A stretch of DNA of 64,000 nt. Source: Pyrenochaeta sp. MPI-SDFR-AT-0127. Its lineage: Eukaryota > Ascomycota > Dothideomycetes > Pleosporales > Cucurbitariaceae. Position 1 is the first letter of the stretch; every line of letters starts with the position of its first letter. The position numbers and the translations under genes were made by a program. The notes beneath the pieces were generated by a model. The model saw only the letters and a list, made by a program, of their open reading frames with translations. It was not told where the DNA came from and made no database searches. This document shows positions 33,522-44,600 of the stretch, piece after piece. Location of the stretch: the NCBI GenBank assembly GCA_020747015.1, contig JAGTJM010000042.1:1-64000 (forward strand), read 5' to 3'.

Positions 33522-34502
33522 ATGAACAACTTAGCCATGACACAACAACTCCAGTCTAGTCGTTTTGATGGAGACTGGACAAACAGCACACTTCCAGGAG
33601 TACTGGCAGGAGACGTCGGCGCTGCTACCATATCTGCAACTGCAATAAGCCCCGTGATTACAGCTATAGACAGGTTAGTGTGACCATTTCTGACAACGAA
33701 AACTTCAAGTTAAAAATTCTGTAGGGCTGTTGTCGAGAATGCTGCCTCAAGCAATCGGCCATTACTTTCAACATTAAAAACACACATTCTGTGTTCATTT
33801 CGGCATCCGAGGCTCTTTTTCGCAGCAAAACCATTCTTCTACGTATGGACCTTGTATGCGGCGACATACACGACCGCAAATGGAGTCGAAAGCGTCGCCA
33901 AAGCGTTTACTACGAACTCGGAGAAAATGCTAGTCAGCTCTATCACTTTTCTTTCAACATGTCTCGTAAATGTCCCCCTAGGAGTGTGGAAGGATGTCCG
34001 TTTCGTGCAGCTTTACGGACGACCTACTGGAAACAGCCCTGTTATCAACACACCGGCAACCACGAAACCGCCAACATCTCCCGCACAGCCTCCTCCTATT
34101 CAAGCAGCCAGGTTTCCAAGGATGGTGGGCGCAACCTTCCTTTTCCGTGACGCCATCACTATCTTTGGATCCATTAACTTGCCGCCAATGTTGACTACTT
34201 CGATACCAGACTCGATGTTCTCAAATCCGGCGATTAAAATGGCTGCTTTGCAAATATTTACTCCAGTTCTCTCGCAGGTTGTTGCAACACCGGTCCACCT
34301 TCTAGGTCTTGATTTGTACAGCAATCCTCATAGCCAGAGGTCTGAACGGGCATCAAGAATAAGAAGAAGTCTAGGTCCAACCACTGCAATGAGATGTGCC
34401 AGAATCATACCAGCTTTTGGAGTCGGGTTGGTATTGAATACCGGCTTGCGAGATTACTTTCATGGAAAGGCGGCAGCGGCAAGTCCTGATGTCAGTCGCT
34501 GA
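33522..34502 (+). CDS. Unknown membrane protein of the proline cluster
   Basis: Two exons (33522-33673, 33725-34502; 51 nt intron) encode 309 aa from the ATG at 33522, or 304 from 33537. I do not recognise a named family. Visible features are an Ala/Ile/Val-rich segment near residues 30-48, several moderately hydrophobic segments (PFFYVWTLYAATY, MLVSSITFLSTCLVNVPLGVW, FTPVLSQVVATPVHLLGL, IIPAFGVGLVLNTGLRDYF), a Pro/Thr-rich loop near 160-175 and Arg-rich connecting loops. The overall look (basic, short spans, small-residue packing) suggests an organelle, perhaps mitochondrial, membrane protein. It sits between the FAD oxidase and proline dehydrogenase and shares a promoter with the oxidase, so a role in moving a pathway intermediate is a fair guess but unproven. 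Confidence 0.7.
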
Positions 34503-35185
34503 AATCACAAGTTTTGGTATCATTTTCAGCGGAGTTTTGGATTAAATGGCCCATGATATGGAGTTTGTTGCATTTTACGGTGTATGTAGTAGACTAGAGT
34601 ATCCATCGTCAAAGCGGAAGCAGAGTGCATTGCCTCAAAATTTGACCTATAATTCAAAATATCACGTACAGAGTAAAGACACATGGTGAATATTCGATGT
34701 TCCGGATGGAATCATTATGTCCGTACCCGAACGTATCACAGCCACAAGGCCGATATCGTAGCTAGATAGCCCGATTTAAACCGCCTGACAACAAACCCCG
34801 CATTAGTGAGCTTCTAGAAGTAGGTCTGTCAGAGTCATTATTGGGTAATTAGCATTATCCATTGGGCTCGCGACTTATCACGTTTCGTCGCGACGGATGT
34901 GGCCACGCCTAGGTACGGATAGGGACTTGTTTTGCGAATCGGTAAGCTGCCCGTTGGACGGTACATTGATGCGAAAGTCACGAGGGCAGTGATGCCCCAC
35001 GTTCTCGATCAGGGAGCGGGGTCACGGACTACGTGATAGAATGGATGGCAAGATAAGGAATATTTATTTGGAAAGTAGTTGAACTGTAACTACCTACTCC
35101 CTGACATACTGCTCTTCCACTACCTATACCATTTCGCTGTTTCTTCAATTGTCAACGCCTCATCTTGACTTTCATAAGAGTAACC
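34503..35185. promoter_or_regulatory. Promoter region of proline dehydrogenase
   Basis: 683 bp; AT-rich at the left, GC-richer from 34860. It contains a CGG-N8-CCG palindrome at 34940-34953, about 230 bp before the ATG. Confidence 0.55.
34940..34953. promoter_or_regulatory. CGG-N8-CCG palindrome 7
   Basis: CGG TAAGCTGC CCG in the proline dehydrogenase promoter. Confidence 0.5.
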
Positions 35186-36650
35186 ATGCTTCAACCCCGA
35201 TTTGGTGGCACAACGCTGCGATGTGTGGCAAGCAGGAAGGGCGTCAGTGGTGGCTTCAACACATTTGAAGTGCGATTGAGTTCGACCACTGCAGTCCCGC
35301 GAGGAAAGACGGACACAACACATATTCCAACACAAACTCTCACACAACATCCATTGTCGGCTATGCCCACAGGCATGCTACTTCGGTCGCTCTTTATCGC
35401 CACCGTCTCCTCCAACAAATTCCTCTTATTACCGTCACTTCATCTCCTCTCATTCTTCTCAAAGCCAAATCGAAGCTATCTCTTCAATGTCGATCGAAAC
35501 CCTGTACTCAAAGGAATCATGAAGCGGACACTATACAACCAATTCTGTGCAGGCGAAACAGAACGGGAGACAAAAGCTTGTGTAAAACAGCTAAAAGACC
35601 TTGGGTTCAAGGGTGTCATTCTCACATATGCAAAGGAGATGGTCTTTGATCACAATTCTAAATCCGCAAGTCTACACGCGTCAGAGAAGGCTCAAGAGAC
35701 GGCTTTTCCAACAAACGACACCGATATCGAAACTTGGCGGGTGGGGACTCTAAAGACCATTGACCTCATTTCCGAGGGCGATATTCTTGCTTTAAAGTAT
35801 GTTCCCACGCCTTCTACGAGAAACAAAATGCTAATGTCTTTGCAGGACAACCGGCGGCGGCCCAGCAGTAACAGATGCATTCTGTAAAGGAGAACTACCA
35901 CCCCAGCAAATGCTCGATGCTCTGGACGAGATTGCTGTAAAGTGCAAAGAACGTGGTATTCAAATCATCGTCGACGCTGAGTCTCAGCACTGGCAGAAGG
36001 GAATTGGACGCACCACTCTCGAGTTGATGCGGAAGTTCAACCGCGACGGCAAAGCTGTCATCTACAACACCTACCAGGCATACCTCAAGGGCACTCCTGC
36101 AGTACTTGCCAATCATCTCGCCGAGGCGGAGAAGGATGGATTCACATTGGGTCTGAAGCTTGTCCGGGGCGCATACATACTTTCTGATGACCGATCCTTG
36201 ATCCATGATACGAAAGAGGATACGGATAACGCATACAACGGCATCGCACAAGGCGCTCTCCGCCAGCACATCGGCGATTTTGGTGCTTCCGGCCCATCCG
36301 CACGGCCGTTCCCCTCCGTCAACCTCTTCCTCGCCAGCCACAATCGTGAGAGCGTTCTTTCCGCAAACAAGATGCATCGCCAGAGGACAGAAGCAGGTCT
36401 TCCCACCGTCCCGGTTGCGTTCGGCCAACTTCACGGCATGTCTGATGAAGTCAGCTTTTCACTTTTGGCAGAGAAGGGCGACAACGAGCTGCCCCCTGAG
36501 GTTTTCAAGTGCTCAACCTGGGGCAGTATGGGCGAGTGTGTGGGATACTTGTTGCGAAGGGCTGTGGAGAACCGTGACGCTGTCTTGAGAACAAAGGATG
36601 AGTTTGCGGCACTGAGAGCGGAGACGCGAAGGAGATTCTTTTCTGCATAA
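35186..36650 (+). CDS. Proline dehydrogenase, mitochondrial
   Basis: Two exons (35186-35796, 35846-36650; 49 nt intron) encode 471 aa. This FAD enzyme of the inner mitochondrial membrane oxidises L-proline to P5C and passes electrons to quinone; in animals the PRODH2 paralogue acts on hydroxyproline. The N-terminus is an Arg/Ser-rich presequence. The barrel shows the PRODH landmarks IIVDAESQHWQ, IYNTYQAYLKG, LKLVRGAYI, SHNRESV, FGQLHGMSDEVS and the C-terminal GECVGYLLRRAVENRDA, where the paired Arg residues bind the substrate carboxylate. It corresponds to yeast PUT1 and Aspergillus prnD. Whether this copy prefers proline or 4-hydroxyproline cannot be told from motifs I can see. Confidence 0.95.
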
Positions 36651-37176
36651 TCGGTTTGCATGGTTCCATTGAGCATGAGCGACATTTAATGCATCTTAAC
36701 AAAGCTTATGATAATTCTTAAGAAATCAATAGACGTTATTCAATCCTACACCCAGTGAAAGTTGTTCATGAGTAATTTGTTGTTTACATCTATTGAGAAC
36801 CCCCACAGCGCGTGTCTGCAACAGCTCCCCGCATGCAGGTCAACGGCTAGGCTCGGTGTTGGCCTCGTCATATCTGCGTTGTGATGCAAGTGACCATGTG
36901 GGTGGGTATCCAGACGGATCTAGCCTCCGTAGTCGCTCCTATGGTGCTCCAATCAGACAAAGTGGGGAACGGGTCGCATTCCGAGACCACCATAGTTTCT
37001 TTGCGTCAAGTTTAGCACAACGTCAATTGACGATACACTCAATATTCCTCCAGAAAGAGCCAGACTTCTTACTGTTTCAATATATCCTCATAGAAGTGTT
37101 CAGTTGCTCAGTGAAACATCTCCTTTTAGGCCGCTGTATAGGTTCTAATCAGGTGTATATCAACACGAAAGCAAAA
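36651..37176. promoter_or_regulatory. Promoter region of P5C reductase gene
   Basis: 526 bp between proline dehydrogenase and P5C reductase, with a CGG-N8-CCG palindrome at 36970-36983 (about 195 bp before the ATG) and a near-match with spacing nine at 36915-36929. Confidence 0.55.
36970..36983. promoter_or_regulatory. CGG-N8-CCG palindrome 8
   Basis: CGG GTCGCATT CCG in the P5C reductase promoter. Confidence 0.5.
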
Positions 37177-38139
37177 ATGTCTGGCCAGACTCTGTGCATT
37201 CTGGGCTGTGGTAAGCTCCAGAGATATTCAGAAATCCTCCTGGATCTAACAATTATTTTAGGGAATCTTGGAACACCCATTTTGAAGAGTTTGATCAACG
37301 CAACTGGGGATTCGCAGGCCGCAAAATTCGACAAGTACATTGCCTGCGTGCACAGCGAAAAGTCCGAGAAGAGATTAGGCGGATTATTTCCTGAGCACAA
37401 AGAGTCCGGCAAATTAGTCATTTCAAGAGGTGACAATGTCAAAGCTGCTCAAGAGTCCGACATTGTGATTCTCGGCGTCGATCCGTCAGATGTGGAGAGC
37501 ACTCTCAAGCAAGAAGGCCTTGCCCAAGCGCTCAAGGGGAAACTACTCATCAGCGTCGCAGCAGGCTGGTCACGAGAGAATCTCGAAAAACTCGTATTTG
37601 CGAATGATTCCTCAAAGGAGGAGGAGAGAACATGGGTCCTTCGCACGCTCCCCAACGTTGCGGCTCAGGTATCTCAATCGCTTACCGCCATTGAAGACCC
37701 CGCGCCAGGCTTCCCAGCAAAATACATGGAAATCGCAGACGCAATCTTTTCCCAAGTTGGACAAGCAGTGCATATTGCACCACGCCTGATGAATGCCACC
37801 ACCGCAGTTGGCGGCTCAACGCCCGCCTTCTGGGCCATCATTTGCGATGCTTTCATCGATGCTGCGGTGGCCGTAGGACTGCCGAGGGACATTGCGCAGG
37901 CGCAGATCTACCAGAGCATGAGGGGGACGGCAGAGATGCTGCAGAGTGGGATTCACCCCGGGATTTTGAGAGACCAGGGAACGAGCCCAGAGGGATGCAC
38001 GATTGGGGGCATTATGGTGTTGGAGGAAGCTGGCGTCAGAGGCGCGCTTCAGAAGGCGCTGAGGGAGGCTGTGACGATTGCAAGGTTGATGGGAAGTGGA
38101 AAGGAAGACCTACATGTAAATGATACTCGGCAGTCTTAG
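37177..38139 (+). CDS. Pyrroline-5-carboxylate reductase-like protein
   Basis: Two exons (37177-37210, 37262-38139) encode 303 aa. The 51 nt intron has no stop and keeps frame, so an unspliced reading would add 17 false residues and break the nucleotide-binding loop ILGCG|NLGTPIL (GxGxxG at residues 10-15). The rest follows the P5CR plan: the Rossmann domain with SDIVILGVDP, LLISVAAGWS, RTLPNVAAQV, and the dimer domain with ATTAVGGSTPAFWAIICDAFIDAAVAVGLP and HPGILRDQGTSPEGCTI. It reduces P5C to proline with NAD(P)H. Its presence next to catabolic genes is unusual; it may recycle P5C, or reduce related cyclic imines. It is probably an extra copy beside the housekeeping enzyme. Confidence 0.92.
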   Translation: MSGQTLCILGCGKLQRYSEILLDLTIILGNLGTPILKSLINATGDSQAAKFDKYIACVHSEKSEKRLGGLFPEHKESGKLVISRGDNVKAAQESDIVILGVDPSDVESTLKQEGLAQALKGKLLISVAAGWSRENLEKLVFANDSSKEEERTWVLRTLPNVAAQVSQSLTAIEDPAPGFPAKYMEIADAIFSQVGQAVHIAPRLMNATTAVGGSTPAFWAIICDAFIDAAVAVGLPRDIAQAQIYQSMRGTAEMLQSGIHPGILRDQGTSPEGCTIGGIMVLEEAGVRGALQKALREAVTIARLMGSGKEDLHVNDTRQS

Positions 38140-39610
38140 AACATCGAATGACAGCGGTTGATGAGCTTCTGATGGGGTAGATATCATGCTTCAACAGATT
38201 AAGAAATAACAAACCAATTGGTACTTACTGAATAATGTCTATTACGTCCAATAGGCCAATTTTGACATGTAGAATATTCCACATCGCCTTTCTAAAGAGA
38301 GTATACCCACCTTTTGATTGTCTTAAGGAAATACCTACGTGCTCAGTCTACAACGTTCTAGAGTGACCGCGCAATAGTACCAGCGACTGTTAGTACTTCC
38401 ACACGCTCGCTGTCGTGTAATACTGAATAGCCCACAGTTCGCGGACTACCATCACATGAGCATCTACTCACCTGTACATACTTACACATCTAATCAACCG
38501 TTTAAACACGGCATCTCTGCTGTCGACAACCTTCTCGGCACAGGAGGAAAGGAGCACAGTATACTTCCCTTATGCACGCATAGGCAATGCGGTGGATTAG
38601 GTATAACACACACCAGTCGAGCTGTGAAGTACACTCAAGAAAGAACGTGACGAATCGAACATGCACACGTGTCTCCAGCAACAATCCGCGCCAGGAAGCA
38701 GAGAAAGTGTGAAGGCAGCATCAACATCCAATAATGCGAGAAAAGACGAAGAGCCATTTTCAAGTAGAATCTCTGTAATCTAGTTCGAGATTACCACTGC
38801 ACTGCTTCTTATCCTCGCGTCGTATATCCAAAGGGAGAATCTTGGAGAACCTTGGAGAACCTAGGTGGAGAGTTTTTTCTTGGATAGATGTACTCCAATG
38901 GAGATGGAATGGAGGAGGTCGAGATGTAATGTAGTCTTTCCTATGCTGGTTATTGCAATGCGTAGATGACGTTAGATAGATGGGAAAATGTTGGATGTGC
39001 AGTCGGCGAAGGTCAGTGTATAGCTCAAGAACTAAAGTCAATGACAATCTGCTCACACGCTCACCTTTCTCATTGAAGCATTCTGCAAGTTTGAGCCTTG
39101 GAATAGGATGCAAGGATGTTCACCTGTATTTAAGTCAGCCTACGCAAACCTGGTCATCGCAAAGAAATATAACACCATCAAAGCACTTATCACTCATGCT
39201 CCAGGTCAAGCAGTATTGCATCATCAACGACTTGCTTACTACCTATCTCTCTAGATCTCATACCTTCGCCGTAGCGTAAACGTACATCCATACACTTGAT
39301 CCGAGGACAATAGTCCTCAACTCCCCATTGCCCTGTCCTTGCCATGCTATGCACCTTACCAGCAATCAGTGTTCCGACCATTGCTCGGCCGAGCTCTTCA
39401 GAAGACAAACGCCATAGGTTTAAACGCCAAAAAAAGCCAAAAGGTATACCAAGCTTGAAGCAGCAGTGAGTTACACAGTTATGTCGGAGTTGGAGAAGGA
39501 AATATACACGGATGTGTAGAGTGTGGAAAAGGTATGCGAAGGGTGTCCCTTCTCTTTCTGCTTTGCACCCATCTTTTGGGGTTTGAAAGCTTGCTACCAA
39601 AACATCGTAG
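38140..39610. other. Intergenic region at the right border of the cluster
   Basis: About 1.5 kb between convergent genes (P5C reductase and the cyclin). A short tandem repeat (CCTTGGAGAA units) lies near 38840-38865. Frames at 38760-39113 and in 39190-39610 are shadows or chance; no gene is supported. Confidence 0.5.
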
Positions 39611-41690
39611 CTATAAAATGCCTTCCCACATGCCAGGGCCATGGGGTCGGTAAGCCTGTGCGGCTTCAGTTGCACAGCACGTTCGCTTCTTGCCAAAGTC
39701 TTTCTGGATGGGAAGACGCGAGCAGTCGGGAACAGTGTGCTTGGGGGACTGCAGACCCTTTGGTTCACTGCGCGAGAGATAAAACGATTGCGCAATTGAA
39801 CGATCAGGGAGAACAGTTTGCTGACCACGAAGGTTGAATGCAGAGCGAGAGCTGTGCAGTAGGTGACGGACATTCTGCTGGAGATCGACCGACGACCGTC
39901 CACGCTTACGACTCGCAGAGGTGACAGCAACTGGGCTCTCAACGGTGACGGACGCTGAATCCGAATCATCAATGTGGAAGCTTTCCAGATCGGGTGAAGA
40001 CATTGGCTCGCTAGGAGCATACTCATACTGCTCCTTGCACTTTGACAACGCCGGATACGGCAGCCTCGCGTTGCGGCACGTCGCCAGTCGAGCCAACTTG
40101 GCTTGACTTTGGTTTGGCGCCCAGCCGACCGACGAGACTGAAGAGATTGACGAAGCACGCGAAGAGCGCGAGTTGTCCGAGATCATGGACTCTGGAGAGG
40201 ATGACAAGGATGAGTTTGAAGGAGCCAGGGAGGGTCTTCGGCTCGGGAAGTGATAGGCTTCCAAACCGTTCCTGATGCTTGGGTTGAACTGGTCGACACA
40301 AGTGCGCGCCAATGATGAGCACTGCGCTTGTTGCATTGCCGAACACATTGATGGTCGTCGCGATCCGTAAGCCATGGCACTCGCTGCAGGAGTGTTGCTG
40401 GCAAATGATTGCGGCGTCAATGAAGGTGTGGGCAGTGGACCCAGGCGAGCTAGGGAGGGCGTAGGAGGAAGCATGTCAGGCTTTGGTTCCAGGAAGCGAG
40501 GCACCTGATAGCGAGAGGGAGTCGGCGTGCTCTCTTGGGATACATATGCGTCTGAAGATGAGCTACGGAAGGGAGACGCGCTAAGCTGATGCCTCAGCTG
40601 AGGACGGACAGGTGTGACAGGCGTCTTGGGCGCAAGTTCAATGACGTCCAACTCAGGTGTCAGAATTGGGATGACGTCTTTCCAAGTATTGGGAATGCAA
40701 GCTCCGGGTGATGAAGGAGGGTTAGTAGGAGTATGTTTTAGGACAACCTCCTGCCACTTCTCCCAGATGGGATCAACAATGTGGAGCTTCCAGTTGACAG
40801 CCTCGAGAAAAGCCATCTCGTTTGTGTTGATTTCGCACACCTTGAGGCCAGAGATCTTGCTCCATGCGCGAGCCGAGTAGTTACGATCCTGCAAATACTT
40901 TGATGCCAGGATGAGGGCTGCAAGGAACATGCGACGGCCGCATTGCAGAGCACGCAGAGACGCATCTTCAGGCTGAGACATGGTGAAGTCATGCTTTGGT
41001 AGGTGGGCCTTGATGAGGATCAAGTAATACAAGGCTACCTGCAGGGTGGAATAGCTGGTGCGAGATCGGCGGAGAGTCTCCTGGATGAAAGTGCGGAGAG
41101 GAAGCACTCCACGCCCGGAGACAGTCTCACAGCGACTCTTGGGTTCAGAGAGCTGCCAGATGACCTCGACCATCTGAGTAGCGGAATCTTGAAGGGGAAA
41201 ACAGATCAGCGGGGGGAACCAGGGTCCGGGGATAAAGTGTGTACTAACCGACGAGGCAGTCGACGAAGTTGACCTTTCGGTCGCATTGCCGTACCAATTG
41301 TGGAGGAGGTCGTTGATTGAGGGTCGTCGACGATCGTCGAGGATTCTGTCGCTGCTCCACAGGTGCCAAGAACTCTGTTCGGAGGGAAGGTAGTCTCTCA
41401 TGAACAGTCTCGCGGCATGCCGAAGGCTGATATGGAGGATATGTGTTGACTCGGCTGATGGGCTGGAATGCCGACAAGCTTGCTGGATCGACAGAGGTCG
41501 GTGCAGCTTGCATGCGGGAACTCCATTCTTCTGACTCCCAAGTGGAACGACAGGATGCTGAGCTTGCGCTCGACGCTTGTGACGCAGCGTCTGAGAAGAC
41601 TGAAGAGGTAGAAGAGGAAGCAGAAGAGGAAAGGGTGGCGGCGTATGGGTAGGTTTCAGGCAAGATGCCGAAGGGAATATCAAGACTCAT
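39611..41690 (-). CDS. Pho85-type (PCL) cyclin
   Basis: Two exons (41249-41690, 39611-41187; 61 nt intron) encode 672 aa. The cyclin box runs from about residue 145 to 275 and begins VNFVDCLV|DSATQMVEVIW across the splice site, continuing with LPLRTFIQETLRRSRTSYSTLQVALYYL and GRRMFLAALILASKYLQDRNYSARAWSKISGL ... NEMAFLEAVNWKLHI, the pattern of Pcl1/2/9-class partners of the kinase Pho85. It is flanked by long Ser/Pro/Thr-rich disordered tails with many S/T-P sites, typical of unstable, phospho-regulated G1 cyclins. The start at 41690 gives the natural N-terminus MSLDIPFGILPE. It acts in cell-cycle or morphogenesis control. Confidence 0.88.
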
Positions 41691-44600
41691 GTTGAAGGAA
41701 AGGGATTACAAATGTAACGACCCAGCAAGGAAAGAGAGATATAAGGAGTGAGAGGAGAGTGTGTCTGTGCTATGTCGTTACGTCCCGAAGTGCTGACCGT
41801 TAGGTAGACCAGGAGATGTGGCGCAGAGCGTGATGGGGTGGTCGTGGGGTGACCGAGAACTTAACCGATAGACAAACCGTACGGGACAACCCTGTGGCCT
41901 CTGTCGTATGACTTCTGAGTCTTGTTTTCTCTGATATTACGGATCTTCTCAGGATCGCGGTAGTCTCTTCAATCGAGCTTGTCTGATGGTGAATGGGGGT
42001 CAGTGGGTGCGATTAAAGCGAAATGGCGGGTCTGGAGAGTCGGAAGAGCGTAGAGGGCGAAGTCAAGAAGGTATACGTATGAGGTTTGGGGGGGTTGCGT
42101 GACGAGTTCGCAAGTGGGAGTGGTCTTCGAGCAGTGTCAAATGGTCGAATGGCTGCCAAGTGCGGACCAGAGAGGACTCCAGTCACCGTCAGCTGCAGAA
42201 TCACCGAAACAAGACCGTTAAGAGAGACCGTCCGCAAAGCACTCGGAGGATACAGCTAGTGGGACAGCGGGGGTGGCTGTCGCAAGAAGCTGGAAGATCT
42301 GAGGGGATGCGGTGGGCTAGCAGGCGAAACCTCCAATAGCGAAGGCCTTGTTTCCGGAAGAAGTGGTGATAACTGAGCGACTAGTGACTGGAGCAGTGTA
42401 GGCCGAGATGTACATTGTGATTGTGGAATGCAACGTGGGAAGTGTTCGAGTAAGGCGGCTACCGTGTTATGGTACCGCCAGGCCGGAGCAGCTTCGAGCG
42501 TTTGCAGAGAGGAAGGTAGGGAGGAGAGGGCGAGTTGTCTGTTTTGTTGTTGCTGTTGTTGTTGTTGATGTTTTTGGCGTGTTATTATTGGTTGTTGGAG
42601 TACATAAAAAGCTGTAGAGGTAGTCGTGAGGAGTGGAGTGTGACGTGGGAGGAAGTGGCGGTCGGGAAAGTCGGTAAAGGTGGGAAAAGGCGCGAGCAGG
42701 ACGAGACTGCAGGCGACGCAGGTACAGAAGAGAGGTAACGGTTTTAAAGAGACAGCCTCGTGGTCAGATGGATGACTGGAGGATGAGATGAGTCTTTGCG
42801 GTAGGCGGCAGCGTGGCGGCGACAGAGGTCGACGCTGGGGGGGTGCTGTTGACTAGACAAAGACTGCTGGATGGGAAGGGGCGGTGGGTGGTGTCAAGTG
42901 GCGGGTAGGCGACAGTGGGATGGCGACAGAGAACAGACGACAGAGCTGCTGTGGTCCTAGTTCAGGCCCCAGGGCTCGCTTTGCGGTATCGTGAAGTCCA
43001 TTGCTGCTGTCTTGATGGGGGAAACGGGCTGGGCGGAGATGGCGATACTAATAGGCACCCCCCATCGCCTACAGCCCCCAGCCCAGTCATCGACAGCCTG
43101 CGCACTGGCCACCCTTGCCTCTTGCCACACAACTGAAGACTCATCGTGCCAGCGCTGGATTTCCGCCGTCAAAGGAAAATCATAGCCCTATCGGCGTCAC
43201 GTTTGCCATCGCAGTCGTGTTGCGCGTGGGATGCCAGCCATGGTTTTTGTTCAGTGTGCTGTGGCCGTCCACGCAGACAAACACACACAATCACGGCTGC
43301 GAACGCGCTGGTGAGCACGGTGGGAGGTGAGACGCTTCCCCCCCCCCCCCCCATCATCACGCATCCATGGCATCCCAGGCCACAGCCCGCCAGGCTCGCA
43401 CTCAACACCGCCCGCAGTACCCCGGCGCAGCGAGTTACAGACGCTTCTTACCAAGCGCACCACCCCCTGGCCAGCTGGCGAGGCTGTTCCCCAGTGCTTT
43501 GATTGCGACGCGACAGCGCTGCTGCGACACACGGCGTCTCCTTTTCCCTTTCCCCCCTCGCCGACGCGTCTGGTTGCAACGCTGCCGTTGTGCCCCCATG
43601 GAAATTGCCAGCCTGTCCTCGAAACGGCGCGCTCCTCTCAGCTGCCATGGGAGCTGTGCGTTGATGAGGAACCAGCAGCGTGGGTGCCAAGTGCGCACCT
43701 CCTCACATTGCCCCCCGTGTGATAGGCTGCCTGCCGCCACCATGGCCCAAAGCAGTCATTTAACACAGAGCGCACCAGGCTGGGCGGCTTCAACATGCTT
43801 AGACGGGCAGTATTAACGGACGAACCCCTCGAAGCCCAGCTGCAACACCAATTCATTTGCATGGCCGCGCTACTCTGGACAAAATCCCTCAGCCCACAGT
43901 GCAATGCGCGCTCGACATGACGCAAATGGCGCAGGCAATCAACTGCGGCCAGCACACTGCCGTCGCCTGGGCACCGCTCGTCGGAGACAACCGTGGCAGC
44001 CCACGGCGGACTTGCTCCCCAAAGCAATGCCCGCCTGTCCCCATCAGCAATCCACCACGAGGTCATCTCGGAACCAGTCCCCCGAGGTTGGGCCAGCCCA
44101 TCATCACTTGCGCCTCTTGCGCACACTGCCTGCAGGGTTTGCCGCCAGTGCGTTTCCAGACGAAGCCACGGCGCCCGACTGCTGACGACTCATGTTCATG
44201 GCCAGCCCTCCTTTCGGCACCGGATGTCCGTGTCTGCCGGCCAACCACGGCCTTGGCCAAGGCTGAGTCACCTCTCCACACCCCTCTGCACACCATTCCC
44301 ACCGCCGAGGCGAATCCAGAGCGCCGCAATTCGCCTAGCCGTCTCACGCTGCCAAGCATTGCCATCGCAGGCAGAAGAGACATTGCAACCACCTGGCTTC
44401 ACACGAGATGAAATTTTCATTCACCCAATGTGACCAGCTCACACTTTGCATCGCGCAGTCTGCTGATTTCGTGTGCCGCGTCAAGGGGCCCGGCGCGTAG
44501 CTAGCATGAAACCAGGGCTAATCACGGTATTGATGATGAGGAGATATCAGGACGCATGACTCACTGCTGCCTACAAGCAGTATCCATATACACCATACAC

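Noticed and set aside
36915..36929. CGG-N9-CCG in the P5C reductase promoter
   Set aside because: Spacing is nine, not eight; counted as a near-match only.
43327..44433. Several 130-185 aa ORFs on both strands
   Set aside because: Open in many frames at once because of GC-rich sequence with few stops; the translations look random.
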